Positions 53,678 through 63,708 are shown, counted from the stretch's first letter. The stretch: DNA of 64,000 nt from Osmia lignaria lignaria (GCF_051020975.1 NC_135040.1:613501-677500), one strand, 5' to 3'. The notes: generated by a model not told the origin, from the letters alone. A program made the numbers and translations.

Positions 53678-53751
53678 TAGCCCCTGACGGGATTTGAACT
53701 CGAGCTGGCGTAGTTCAACGAACCTACTACTTTACCCGTTTCCCTAACACA
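53678..53751 (-). other. tRNA-like unit inside the transposon end (intact copy)
   Basis: Minus strand: TTAGGGAAACGGGTAAAG (A box-like), GTAG...CTAC, GAGTTCAAATCCC (B box-like), CAGGGGCTA, followed by T runs over the next 80 bp towards the transposase. It would fire toward the transposase gene, on the opposite strand. Confidence 0.6.
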
Positions 53752-53936
53752 GCTGCTGAAAACCATTGTACTAATTTAATATTTAACGAAATTAGAGAAT
53801 TAAAATATTAAATATCTCCTTAAATATTGAGTATTGACAAAAACGGCCAAACATGGGTCAAATTATTTTTCATCAAGATTCACCAGAAAAAGCTATATCA
53901 AAATCGATGACCCAACAGCTGTGAGGTCTCCTTGTC

Positions 53937-54831
53937 AGTGTGCATGCCTTGTGGAGTATATATATGTATATAGAAACAATATAGAATCGGCGACTGCATG
54001 CTAACTCATCCACTGGTAGAGACACGTAGGCATACGTAGAATTCAATGTAGTAGTAACAACAGTTTTTCACGAATATCTCGGAAACTGAACCTTTCCATT
54101 TATTATGCATAATGAAAAAGTTGTTCAGAATCATGCTTCCGTCAACATATTAAAAGGTCATTGAAATCGTCCTATCTTGAGATTAAAAACTTCCTGTATT
54201 TTGCAATAACAATGAAAAAATGAAAAATTTTTTTTTAATGGGACCAATCGGAAGAAGTACCCTACAAGATGCAAAAGGTTTCGTTCCAATTGGTCCATCC
54301 ATCTCGGAGTAATCGGTGAACACACACAGGAAAAAAAAACATATACTGATCGAATTGAGTAACCTCCTCCTTTTCGAAGTTGGTTAAAAAAAGAGGATCA
54401 CAGTGTCGCGGTGGGGCAACCCATATACATATAAAAAATAGAAATCGCAACGGTCCGCAGTTAGCTAGTTAGACTTCGCCCTCGTTCTCGTTCGCACCGA
54501 ATCATTCAATAAACTATTTTTTCCTTTCCCCGTAAAAAGACTCATTTATTTCCTGGCCTGGTCTTGGCCTCCTACACTAATATTATTATTTCTTTTTCAT
54601 AGTTATTCATTATTATTTTGGAAATTATTTAGAAGTTGGCCCTCCCACCGATTTTCGTGACCTTGAAATATGTTGTCAAGGTCATCATTCTGAACAACTT
54701 TTCCCTATACATGTTACCGCCGCTCAGCCTTAGTTTCCGAGATATTCGTAAAAAACTGCAGTTATACTTATGTCACCAGTACACTGTATTCCGGGAAAAA
54801 TGGAGACTGAATAGAGAATTGAAAGAGTGAT
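53937..54831. other. Mixed non-coding DNA with LTR-like part
   Basis: 54404-54575 reads TGTCGCGGTGGGGC..., a TATA-like CATATAAAAAATAG, AATAAA at 54509, and ends CTCCTACA, so it could be a short solo LTR; no target duplication is visible. A TGACCTTGAAATATGTTGTC block near 54657 recurs near 14510 in inverse. No gene. Confidence 0.4.
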
Positions 54832-55078
54832 TGAGTGGTTTGAGGTTAGGGTTAGGTTAGGTTTAGGTTAGGTTTAGAGCGTACATGGCGTGATACGAGA
54901 GCTAATATTCCTCGTATAATGGCATTTCTCGACATGATGGGCGAAATGTTTCCGATTTCTGACAAAACACAAAATGAATAATAGGTATACAATATAAAAA
55001 AGGCGAAAGAAAGAGTAATTATAACGTGAAAAGATCAAAAACAAAACCCTAACCCTAACCCTAACCTCAAACCACTTC
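54832..55078. mobile_element. Small MITE with telomere-like ends
   Basis: GTGGTTTGAGGTTAGGGTTAGG at the left (from about 54836) and its inverse CCCTAACCTCAAACCAC at the right (to about 55073). The ends carry TTAGG/TTAGGG units. The inside is AT-rich and non-coding. It is not a telomere because the units are few and inverted. Confidence 0.65.
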
Positions 55079-55082
55079 ACTG

Positions 55083-55295
55083 GCGCTGACTAGGCGAAGA
55101 GAGCGTACTATGGCCGTCTGGCGGCAAAACGCCGTGCACGCGACACCGGCAGATGTTTTTTCGATTTACTCGAATTGCATGCTGCTCCAACACTTATCTC
55201 ATATAGTTTCTTCTTCGGAAATGTCTACCAAATTCGGTACTGTATAGAGAATTTGCGCTAGATAAAGAACTTTTCTTAAAAATACAAAAGTAATA
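55083..55295 (+). repeat. Dispersed repeat E, copy 2
   Basis: CTGACTAGGCGAAGAGAG to AAAAATACAAAAGTAATAC, the inverse of 45131-45345 with few differences. Confidence 0.85.
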
Positions 55296-56032
55296 CGTAG
55301 GAAATGCGTGCGTCGGCTGTTTTTTTAACTTTCACCGACATTTACATCTATTCAGAATCACGTAATATAATAATTATGCATATCAATATATTCGGGAAAC
55401 GAATTTGTGAACGCCCAGGTCAAGGGCGTGTATAGAATCACATCGGTGCAGGGCCCGTCCGGCATATGCCGCCGCCTCGCGGTCTCTTTCGGGTACTACG
55501 GCTCTCTTGCGAACGACACGTGCCGCGTAGCCATATTGCGTTTTTGTAAACGGTCACGTCGACATCGCGCTACTTTATTTTGTGAATTCTTGTGTTTCTC
55601 GAGAACTTATTGCGTCGGAAAGTATACCAGGGTATTACCTCGCGCCTCCGAGATCGGTGTTTGACCTCATTTAATCGGCTTCCTCGCGAATTACAGTAAA
55701 ACTTGAATCTTTCGGATTTCTCGACGATGCCACGCGGTCGTACGCGTCTAACGGAGGCCTCGCTTTCGCGATCCGAAGGTTCTGGAACGTACTACCGAAC
55801 TCCTATTGTGCGGAAGTGCACCTCGGTGAATTGCGTGACTCCTGTATTGTGGAAAACCTCGAGTGATTGGTCGAACAGACTTTTCTGTAATATTTTTGAC
55901 CGAGCGAACCGCCTCGTAAGGTGGACGGCCAACCTCGTGAGAATTGTGTTAAATCTCCTGTTTAATTAATTGTGTTAAAACCTCGCTTTCAATAAACTGA
56001 CAAAGCGCAGACTTCGGGTCACCTATCGTGTA
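55296..56032. other. GC-richer non-coding DNA, LTR-like
   Basis: TGTGAACGCCCAGGTCAAGGGCG near 55405, an AATAAA at 55990, and stop-poor frames (55407-55664, 55703-55969) without recognisable domains. It resembles the other LTR-like regions in base composition. CAGTAAAACTTGAATC near 55695 resembles a pogo-type end but has no partner. Confidence 0.4.
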
Positions 56033-57203
56033 CAGCATTGCTTCGAAATAAGTAAGTGGTCTCTGCTTCGAAATAAGCAACTCGTCATCCCCTTTTCTTT
56101 GTTTGAAGTCGCGCGTAAAGTGAGAGGTCCGAAAAATGAATGAGAAGTCCGTGAAAGCGAGAAGCCGATGTTTCGTGTAATAAATTGTCACGCTCGACTG
56201 AGCACTGACATCAGTTAGTGAAAGAAGGATGGAATATATACAGGGTATCCCATGACTGCCTCGACAGCCGAAGAGGGATGATTGCTAGGATGATTCTAAA
56301 CAACATTTTCCTTTGCCAAAATGTTGGTTAAGGCTTCGTTTTCGAGTTATTAACAAAAAACACTGACCAATCCGAGCGCATATAGCGCGCAGTCCCAGGG
56401 AATGGTAGAACGATGGTTGGGACCGACACAGTGACCCAGTGGCAATTCTCTGCTTTCAGCGTAGCAGGTTAATTTAGGAACGAATGGGTATGTTTTATTT
56501 AAATTGTTTTTAAATTTGTCATCATTAATGTAGCCTCCAATTCAAACGTTTATTAATTATTCCATTTCAATCATTTTTATTTGTTGTTTAGAATGCTTAG
56601 AATTTCCTTTTTTACACTATGACAGGCGACAAGAGATTAAGTTCCCTATTCATTTTAAACAACGACTAAAAGTATTTTACCAGTTCACTTTGTTTATTAT
56701 GCTATGCCAACGGGTTGCCGAGCCGTTCGTTCGTGACCCACGTCAGGCCAGTTTTCGTAGTCGACACTGCCGTCCCCGAGCTCGCGCGCTGTACGCGATC
56801 AGATTGGTTAGTGTTTTATGTTAATAATTCGAAAACGAAGTCTTAACTAACATTTTGGCAAAGGAAAAAGTTGTTTAGAAACACTCTAGCAATCATCCCT
56901 TTTCGGCTGTCGAGGCAGTCATGGGACACCCTGTATACATAATGCTTTCTCATTCTAGTATATTTGCCTCGAAATAAATGAAATAGTGCGAGAATGAGAG
57001 GGCATGCTATATTCTATCCTTGTTCAAAAAACATCGCTGTTCAGCCGATCACTTTATGATTTGCCGCTACCTTAGATCTCTCACTCGTTTTCCGTGTTCT
57101 CTATCGTCCTGTTTTGAGAACAAAGTCAAGCCGAATAGCATACCTGCTTCGTAATAAGCAACTGTTCGGTCCCGAGCGAGTTGCTTATTTCGAGGCAATC
57201 CTG
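56033..57203. mobile_element. Pogo-type MITE 2, TA duplication, with nested fold-back
   Basis: CAGCATTGCTTCGAAATAAG at 56033 and CTTATTTCGAGGCAATCCTG ending 57203, with TA on both sides (56031-56032, 57204-57205). The terminal word TTGCYTCGAAATAA recurs inside at about 56073, 56966 and 57146. A family B fold-back (56240-56934) is inserted in it, so the original MITE was about 470 bp. Confidence 0.8.
56240..56934. mobile_element. Fold-back family B, 695-bp copy
   Basis: ACAGGGTATCCCATGACTGCC and its inverse. It shares the words CTGACCAATCCGAG, CTTTCAGCGTAGCAGG and ATGACAGGCGACAAGAGATTA with the 1.5-kb copy at 31316-32858 but lacks most of its middle. The flanks (GAATATAT, ATACATAA) are only a weak 8-bp match. 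Confidence 0.85.
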
Positions 57204-57339
57204 TATTGTGATCTTTTATTGTTCGGGTTCGAACCCGGCTTGAACCCCTCACTCTCCTCAAAACACTCTCTATCTTTGAAGACCGTTGCGAATGTTCTGG
57301 CGTTTTTAGTTTCCGTGTAATAGTTCACCCCCCCCCCCC

Positions 57340-57480
57340 CAACACATGTTTTTACAAAATCTCATGTTTTTCGAAAACTAAGGGCGATGGAGCAATCAAT
57401 TCGGTTTTCGGATTCGTGTTTAGGACGAGAAGCTCTACAATGATCTTCCAGTGGCTATTGAAAAACAAAATTCGTGTAGG
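57340..57480 (+). repeat. Dispersed repeat D, copy 2
   Basis: ACATGTTTTTACAAAATCTC, GTTTTCGAAAACTAAG, TCGGTTTTCGGATTCG, ATGATCTTCCAGTGGCTA: the inverse of 43975-44110. A run of about 14 C lies directly before (57328-57341). Confidence 0.75.
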
Positions 57481-57519
57481 ACAGTATTATCGATATTTTA
57501 TCTACTCCGTTGACGAGGG

Positions 57520-58110
57520 TCTCTACCCCTTCCCTTGCACCCCCGTTCCGCGAAATATAACCTAACCTAACCTCACCTACTACGGTTTGATATTCGTATA
57601 TCAAATCTTCTGTTCGTATATGTAAGAAGATAGCTATATTTGTGACTGTGTTTTAGGTCCACACTCATGGGTAAAATTCTGTGTATTAAAATTAAAAAGT
57701 TGTTTGCGAATATTTCGACAGCTTGTTATTTCCATCAAAAACAAAAATTATATTCGTATTCAGAACATCGAAACGAGTAAAACGACGAGGTTAATATAAA
57801 CGTGAACCACAGTTTACAAAATAATGCGCTTTATACGTATAGGACACCATGTAGATACTCAGGTCGAGACTCCCTACTGTGTCATCGATTGCTTGACACT
57901 TGACGACCACGGTTTCTTCAGCGGGGATGGTTGTGTTAGTCACGTTTGTGTAGGCAAAATTCTATGCATTCTGAAAGTTTTTAATTAATATCTCCGAAAC
58001 TATTGGGTTGATGTGGATACCGTTTTACATTTGGGGTTTTCTCCCGACTCCCTCCCACCCCTTCAAAGCCCACGTCGATTGGCCACCGGAGCAATTCGGA
58101 ACTACAGCCC
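57520..58110 (+). repeat. Dispersed repeat C, copy 3
   Basis: Matches 21520-22110 in order: AACCTAACCTAACC, CTACTACGGTTTGATATTCG, CGACAGCTTGTTATTTCC, ACTCCCTACTGTGTCATCG, GGGGATGGTTGTGTTAGTCA. Confidence 0.8.
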
Positions 58111-58111
58111 A

Positions 58112-58246
58112 AAATTAAATTAGTAAATTAGGTCGGGTTAGGTTAAGTTAGATTAATATTCCGGCTGCCATGAGGCAGCCAACCACGCAGGCCAATATTC
58201 AAAATCATTGAAATCAGTCAAGTTCGATTTTTTAGTTCACCCATTA
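58112..58246 (+). repeat. Dispersed repeat with palindrome (copy 2)
   Basis: Pairs with 13840-13985. The palindrome GGCTGCCATGAGGCAGCC has different bases from copy 1 but keeps its pairing. It ends at TTA next to a Harbinger terminus. Confidence 0.75.
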
Positions 58247-58310
58247 GGTTGGATGCACACTATCGGTTCGGTCACGGTCCGGTCTCGGTCCAGTAAAATT
58301 TAATACAATA
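58247..58310 (+). mobile_element. PIF/Harbinger terminus
   Basis: GGTTGGATGCACACTATCGG, then GGTTCGGTCACGGTCCGG repeats and CAGTAAAATTTAAT. TTA directly before is the usual 3-bp PIF target. Matching ends are at 59857-60060 and 63060-63117. Confidence 0.75.
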
Positions 58311-59196
58311 CAAATCTTGTATCGTCGAAATCTCTCCAACATGGAAAAATCCCGTTGTTCAAATATTCGTTGTAAGATGAATGAGTTAAATAAATGAGAC
58401 AAATAAATTAAATAGATTTGAGCCGAAAATTGAAGTATGTTTATTGGCTCGTTATACACGATTTGGGGAAAAACCCTTGTGGCATAAAAAACCCCACGGA
58501 AATAAGATGGTTATTTTGTACGAATCACGTTGAAAATGCGAACGGCAATTTATGTGTAATATACATGTGTTGTGTGTGTGACTGTTCTCGGCGTTGAGCC
58601 GAGATAGATAAGAGTGGTTGCAAAATGCAACGGACGCTACGGGTCATCGTCATGACCGCGTGTTACGTCACGAATCGTCGTCACGACCGTGATTATTGTT
58701 CATATTTCGGTTTATTTAACCGAAACGATGTGATTCCGATACGTGATTCGAGTATTACGGACGCACAACTGCGAATTATATCGATTCCATACGACGGTCA
58801 TTATGATACCGTCGCGAGTTATAAAGAACTTGGTATGTGTTTCACAGGTTTCCGATGGGTGATCCGCTCCGTAGTAGATTCGAAACGAGATTACTCAAAA
58901 AATATACGTAGCAAAATATACGCCCGAGAAACCCTGCACGAGAGGGGCGTTATCTCAAGAAAACTCTAACTCTCTTTGTCCGTCGTGAGAGGCAAGAAAA
59001 ACCGTTAGGTTATTTACAACTTGCAGATGTTTATTTTCGAACTGACTCGAGTGAAGTGAATAGACAAAAGACTCTGCCTTGACTCGAATTTTGAGGCAGA
59101 GAGCTATTCATGGTGGTCTACGTGCCGAGCCACTTAAGTCATAAAATCCCTTTGGTCGCGACAAAAGTAGGTAAACGTTCGCGGCTGAACAATCTT
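58311..59196. other. Stretch without a recognised gene inside the Harbinger cluster
   Basis: A 114-codon frame at 58625-58969 (begins MQRTLRVIVM) has no family signature I recognise. It may be chance in stop-poor DNA or an LTR part. Confidence 0.4.
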
Positions 59197-59300
59197 ATGA
59201 GCGTATTCACACTATGTGTCCGGTCCGATCACGCTCCAGTCCCGGTCCGGTCTTGATCACTCACGAAGAATATTTTCCTGGAGCGTGGCTGCGCTCCCTC
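59197..59300 (+). mobile_element. Second type of Harbinger terminus
   Basis: GTATTCACACTATGTGTCCGG with CGGTCC repeats, then GGCTGCGCTCCCTCGTTTGA. The inverse occurs at 62925-63050. Confidence 0.65.
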
Positions 59301-59391
59301 GTTTGAAACGCTTCTGCTTGTGTATTTCCACCTTGTCTTTGTAGATTGTTTACATGATTTGTCTCAATGTATTCCAAATTCTTTTCGCAAT

Positions 59392-59825
59392 TTAAGATCG
59401 ATTATTTCTAATAATATTATGCAGAATGCATGTCGTTAAAATAATTGTAGTGGCTTTTTCAGGATCAGCTATGATTTTTCTACAATAAACTCTGAAGGTT
59501 TGTGATAAAATCCCAAATACACACTCGACTGATCTTCTTCCTCTATATAATCGATAATTAAATATTCTTTTTTCAATATCTTCTATACTTTTTGATCCTA
59601 GATTAGGCCGCACTAAATATTTCTTTAATGGAAATGCTTCATCACCTAATATCACATAAGGTGCTATTGTATCTGTTCCTGACAGCGGAGAATCCTCGGG
59701 AACATTCAATTTGCAATTTTGTAAACTTTTTCCATAGGAACCTATATCTACAGCAGTAAATTTATAATTTACATCTAGTAATGCCAAAAGTACAATCGAA
59801 AAAGACTTTTTATAATTGACTATCA
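59392..59825 (-). pseudogene. PIF/Harbinger transposase relic, copy C
   Basis: Reads KSFSIVLLALLDVNYKF, VDIGSYGKS, YVILGDEAFPLKKYL (second Asp) and RRSVECVFGILSQTFRV (Glu), ending at NNRS. The N-terminus and the first catalytic Asp (LDGKHV block) are missing, and about ten codons are deleted after SYGKS compared with copy A (60280-62299). It ends some 90 codons earlier than copy A. Confidence 0.9.
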
Positions 59826-59856
59826 GATCGAAAGTGGCTCGAAAGTGGCAGAGCGG

Positions 59857-60062
59857 TATGGGTAGGGTAAGATTTAACCGGACCGAGACCGGACCATAAC
59901 CGAACCGATAGTGTGAGTCTGGTCGTACGGTAAGATTTTCACTATCGGTTCGGTCCCGGTCTGGTCTCGGTCCGGTAAAATTTTACCGTACGACTAGATC
60001 CACACTATTTGGTTCGGTCCCGGTCCGGTCTCGGTTCGGTAAAATCTTACCGTACCCATACT
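59857..60062. mobile_element. Cluster of three Harbinger termini
   Basis: ACCGAACCGATAGTGTGAG (inverse) near 59910, CACTATCGGTTCGGTCCCGG near 59940, and CACACTATTTGGTTCGGTCC near 60002, each with CGGTCC repeats and a TAAAAT/GGTAAGATTT edge. This is the junction of nested or adjacent elements. The third probably belongs to the copy whose transposase starts at 60280. Confidence 0.75.
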
Positions 60063-60279
60063 GCTATGCCCAGTGACGGTTTGAGTAATATTGGCAATAT
60101 TGGACCCCGGGCTGCGACGCCCCCTACAGTTCTAGCGCCCTAGACGATTGCCCGAGCACTGCTCAGTCTGGAATCGTTCGTGCTCCAAGTCGGGTCGAAT
60201 CCAAAAAAAAAAAAAAGAATGATGCCATTTAATTTTTCAAATAAAGAATTAGTTATTATAACTATCCTGTTAGATAAAG

Positions 60280-62299
60280 ATGAAAAAAAACAGAAGAAAT
60301 CGAAAGAAACTAAATAGAAGAATATGGGTGCATCCAAGTTTAAAAACGAGACAAAGTGAAGGCGAATATTATACGCTGTATCGTCATCTAATGAAAGATG
60401 AAGAAAAATTTATTAAGTATTTTAGAATGGATTCTCGTACATTTGAAATGGTACTTGCGAAAATTTCCAAGAAACTTTCCAAGAAAAATACCACGTTTCG
60501 AAAAGCTATTTCTCCGAGACAAAAATTAATGGTATATCTAAGGTAAGTAATTGTTTTTATTATATTATATACACTTATTATATTTTTATTATATTATAAA
60601 CACAATCTATATACACTTACAAACTATATACATTTATAAACTATATACACTATGTACACTTATAAGACTTCAATTTTTATTAAAATTATTATGAGCTGGG
60701 GAAGTTGTGGACGGATAGGGTGGATCATATTGTGGGTCGATCATACTATTGCTATTGTGGGTTAGTGTTGACTGTAGTGGTGGAATAAAGTGTGGTGGGG
60801 ATGGTACTTGATACGAGGTATGCTGTTCGTGTGAACAATAAGTATGTTGGTGAGTGGCTGCCGAGGGTGAAAAGAATGGAGAAGGGGAACTTAATACATA
60901 TCTTTCTTCTATTTCACTTACTAGACTTCCTGTTTTTATAATGTGTTGATCGTTTGCGAAGAAATTTTTAATCGTGGTAGCCATGAATTTGAAAAATATA
61001 TCAATGGGATGCACATTATTTCGTTCATCTTCTTTTTCTTCTGAAAGGTATTTCATTAATGTTGCGGAAACGTTTTCTTCCTATGTATTACTCCTGACTT
61101 TATTTGCTTTTTGGGGAATTAATGGAGTCAATTCGGGTTCTTTAACCTCCCTTCCTACAGCATCTTCAATATTTTCGTCTTCGGTGATGGACGATGAACG
61201 TGGTCGTTCAACATTTATGAAGGTATTTAAAAATGCCATCTGATCGTAGAATCACCACTTATTAAGCCTTGCTGCAGCTTGTCCGCTATTTGTTTTTAAT
61301 TTTGCCAGATATTTACGATACTGTCCTTGTAGCGACTCCCAACGAGTCTTTGCACCTGTAATTAAGGAAATAAAACATTTATTAAATAAAATAAAATCAT
61401 TTTGTATTTTCAGATTTTTAGTTACTGGAGATTCCTATCAAACGATTGCTTTTAGCTATCGTGTTGGTCATTTAACCGTACAAAGTATTTGCCTTGAAGT
61501 TTGTAGAGCAATTAATGAAATATTATTAGCTGAATATATTCCAACTCCACGTAAAGAGAAGTGGTTAGAAATAGCAAATGAAATGTGGACTACGTGGAAT
61601 TTTCCAAACTGTCTAGGAGCCCTAGATGGCAAACATGTGACTATTCAGGCGCCTGCAAATAGTGGATCACTATATTTTAATTACAAAAAACCGTTTTCAA
61701 TTATACTTTTGGCATCGGTAGATGCCAATTATAAATTTATTGCTGTGGATGTAGGCTCGTATGGGAAAAATAGTGATGGTAGCATTTTTGCGAATTCTGT
61801 TTTTAAAAAAAATTTAGGAAGTGGCAAATTGAATGTTCCTAAGGATTCCCCGCTGCCAGGAACAAACACAGTAGCACTTTACGTAATATTAGGCGATGAG
61901 GCGTGTCTATTAAAAAAATATTTAATGTGGCCATACTCAGGGTCAAAAAGTATAGAAGACAATAAAGAAAGAGTATGTAAGTATCGACTATGCAGAGGAA
62001 GACGATTAGTCGAATGTGCATTTGGAATGTTGTCACAAACATTTAGAATTTATTGTCGAAGACTGATAGCTGAGTCTCAAAATGCCGTCACAATTATTTT
62101 AACAACATGCATCCTCCATAACATCATTAGAAATAGTCGAGATATAAATTTAGAATATATTGAAACAAATCATGTAAATAACCTACAAAGACAAGGTGGA
62201 AATGCACAGAGTGAAGCGTTTGAAACGAGGGAAATTTTTAAAAACTTTTTTAATTCATCTGTAGGCTCAGTGCTGTGGCAACAGGACAAAATAATGTAA
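60280..62299 (+). CDS. PIF/Harbinger (HARBI1-like) transposase, two exons, intact
   Basis: Exon 1 is 60280-60542 (ATG 60280) and exon 2 is 61414-62299, with intron GTAAGT...TTTTCAG. Joined they give 382 codons without a stop, the usual length of the family. Exon 1 holds a charged N-terminus and the start of the helical region (FIKYFRMDSRTFEMVL). The splice restores the family block around LRFLVTGDSYQT. The catalytic triad is D159 (LGALDGKHV), D249 (VILGDEA) and E288 (RLVECAFG), followed by ILTTCILHNIIRN. The nuclease cuts element ends at 3-bp TTA/TAA targets and normally needs a Myb/MADF-like partner. That partner lies here on the other strand, in interleaved exons. Intactness of all key residues suggests recent activity. 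Confidence 0.92.
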
Positions 62300-62634
62300 T
62301 GAAATGTATTTAATAAATTATTAATAAGTCTTTTCAAAATGTTTATAATTATATATTTGTATTGAATTTTTCACTTTACTTACCAGATTGACCTATCGCT
62401 TTTCCAATTTCGTTCCACACTTGTTTCTTGTAATTAGTGTCACTATAACTAGGTGACTGCAAATCATACAGACCTGGTCTAGTTTTCACAAGTTCAATTA
62501 GCATTTCATCTGAAAATTACACATTAAAAATGCATTTTTCATTTTTAATTTTAGTATAAAATTTATATTTTATTCCATAACCATGTACATATGTAATTAC
62601 CTTCTCCAAAACTCCATGATTTTTCGGAATCCAT
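60670..62634 (-). pseudogene. Harbinger MADF/Myb-like partner protein, three exons, two stops
   Basis: Minus strand. Exon 1 62634-62601 (ATG, 34 nt; donor GTAATT), exon 2 62509-62384 (acceptor TTTTCAG; donor GTAAGT), exon 3 61355-60670 (acceptor TTACAG). The joins keep frame. Exons 2 and 3 build a MADF domain: MLIELVKTRPGLYDL, then QVWNEIGKAIG, then TRWESLQGQYRKYL, and FYDQMAFL. The rest is low-complexity (Pro/Ser/His-rich). The frame has TGA at 61252-61254 inside the domain (after LNKW) and TAG at 61081-61083, so this copy is broken. Such proteins bind the termini and bring the transposase to DNA. Transposase exon 2 lies entirely inside its second intron. Confidence 0.85.
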
Positions 62635-62654
62635 ACCGCACAAAAATTTTAACT

Positions 62655-63240
62655 TCAGGGTGATAGACCGTTCGCGATAATGACTACCAAGAGAATGACC
62701 ACTCCTGTCCTTGGTGCGCTTTTCCCGAAACCATTCTGGAAAAACCCAGGTAAGGTTTCGCGCGCAAAAGGGACAAGGGAAACTTTCCCCACGTGCACGG
62801 AGAAGGGAGTCTATTGCTTTCGGTACCTGCATTTGAAAACGTACGATTTCCAGGGCCCGAAAACATACGCTTTGCAACGCGAAAACTACAGTCAAAGTAC
62901 AGTCAAAAGTACAGTACAGACCCTCGTTTCAAACGAGGGAGCGCAGCCCCGTCCTAGGAAAATATTTCTTTGTGAGAAATCGAGACCGAATCGGGACTGG
63001 AGCGTGATCGAACCGGAGCTGGGGCGGGCGCATAGTGTGAATGCTCTCATAAGATTTACATTGGAGTGTATTTTACCGGACCGAGTCCGGACCGGGACCG
63101 AACCGATAGTGTATATCCAGCCTAAGGTTTTGCGCGCAAAACCTTATCTGGGCTTTTCCAGAATGGTTTCGGGAAAAGCGCACCAAGGACAGGAGTGGTC
63201 ATTCTCTTGGTAGTCATTATCGCGAACGGTCTATCACCCT
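62655..63240. repeat. Axis of a large inverted duplication
   Basis: CAGGGTGATAGACCGTTCGC (62657) and its surroundings to about 62770 recur inverted at 63121-63240 (GCGCACCAAGGACAGGAGTG, GCGAACGGTCTATCACCCTG). Between them lie Harbinger-type ends (62925-63050 and 63060-63117). The arms beyond are the two copies of the MADF/transposase pair. Confidence 0.85.
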
Positions 63241-63262
63241 GAAGTTAAAATTTTTGTGCGGT

Positions 63263-63708
63263 ATGGATTCCGAAAGATCACGGAGTTTTGAAAAAGATAA
63301 TTACATACGTACATAGTTACTATTGTGAGATTTGTTTTATTTTAACACATTGTTGACCGGTAATTAATTTCAAGAAAAGTGATAATAAAATGAACATGAT
63401 TGAATGCAACGAAAAAAGATTTGATAAGATCCTATATTACTCGTGACCGGTCAACAATGTGTTAATATTATTTTATTCAGATATTAAAAAATACGTTTGA
63501 ATTATGGAATAATATATAAATTTTATTGTAAGATTCATTTACACATAGACTAAAATTAAAAATTAAAAATACATTTTTAATGTGTAATTTTCAGATGAAC
63601 TGGTGAAAACTAGACCAGGTTTATATGATTTGCAGTCACCTAGTTATAATGACACTAATTACAAAAAACAAGTGTGGAACGAAATTGGAAAAGCGATAGG
63701 TCAATCTG
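63263..63708 (+). pseudogene. MADF partner, copy B (exons 1 and 2)
   Basis: Exon 1 63263-63296 (MDSERSRSFEK) and exon 2 63595-63708 (DELVKTRPGLYDLQS, KQVWNEIGKAIGQS, donor GTAAGT intact). The exon 1 donor reads ATAATT rather than GTAATT, so it cannot splice normally, and exon 2 has lost four codons compared with copy A. The next exon lies outside the window. Confidence 0.85.
63346..63461. mobile_element. 116-bp piggyBac-type MITE at TTAA
   Basis: CACATTGTTGACCGGT and its inverse ACCGGTCAACAATGTG, flanked by TTAA at 63342-63345 and 63462-63465. It lies in the first intron of MADF copy B and is absent from copy A, giving a clear filled/empty pair. Confidence 0.88.

Larger units (their letters stand above)
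46287..53936. mobile_element. Pogo/IS630-like transposon locus with inverted partial copy, split by a LINE
   Basis: Both ends carry CAAGGAGACCTCACAGC in inverse orientation (46287 and 53936), probably extending to ACACTGACAAGG. The left arm (46287-46504 plus 51011-51552) is an inverted, internally deleted copy of the right end including the transposase C-terminus. The right part holds the intact transposase. Without the LINE the locus is about 3.1 kb with some 700 bp of inverted similarity. Whether this is one element with long inverted ends or two copies is not settled. Confidence 0.75.

Noticed and set aside
54404..54575. Certain solo LTR
   Set aside because: It has TG...CA, TATA and AATAAA, but no target duplication, so it is only noted as LTR-like.
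54840..55070. Telomere end
   Set aside because: Only a few mixed TTAGG/TTAGGG units, inverted on both sides of a 250-bp unit; interstitial and MITE-like.
57217..57245. B-box-like GGGTTCGAACCC
   Set aside because: It is a simple palindrome without an A box upstream; no tRNA fold.
58625..58969. 114-codon frame as a gene
   Set aside because: No recognisable domain, no splice or partner evidence, and position within a cluster of element ends.
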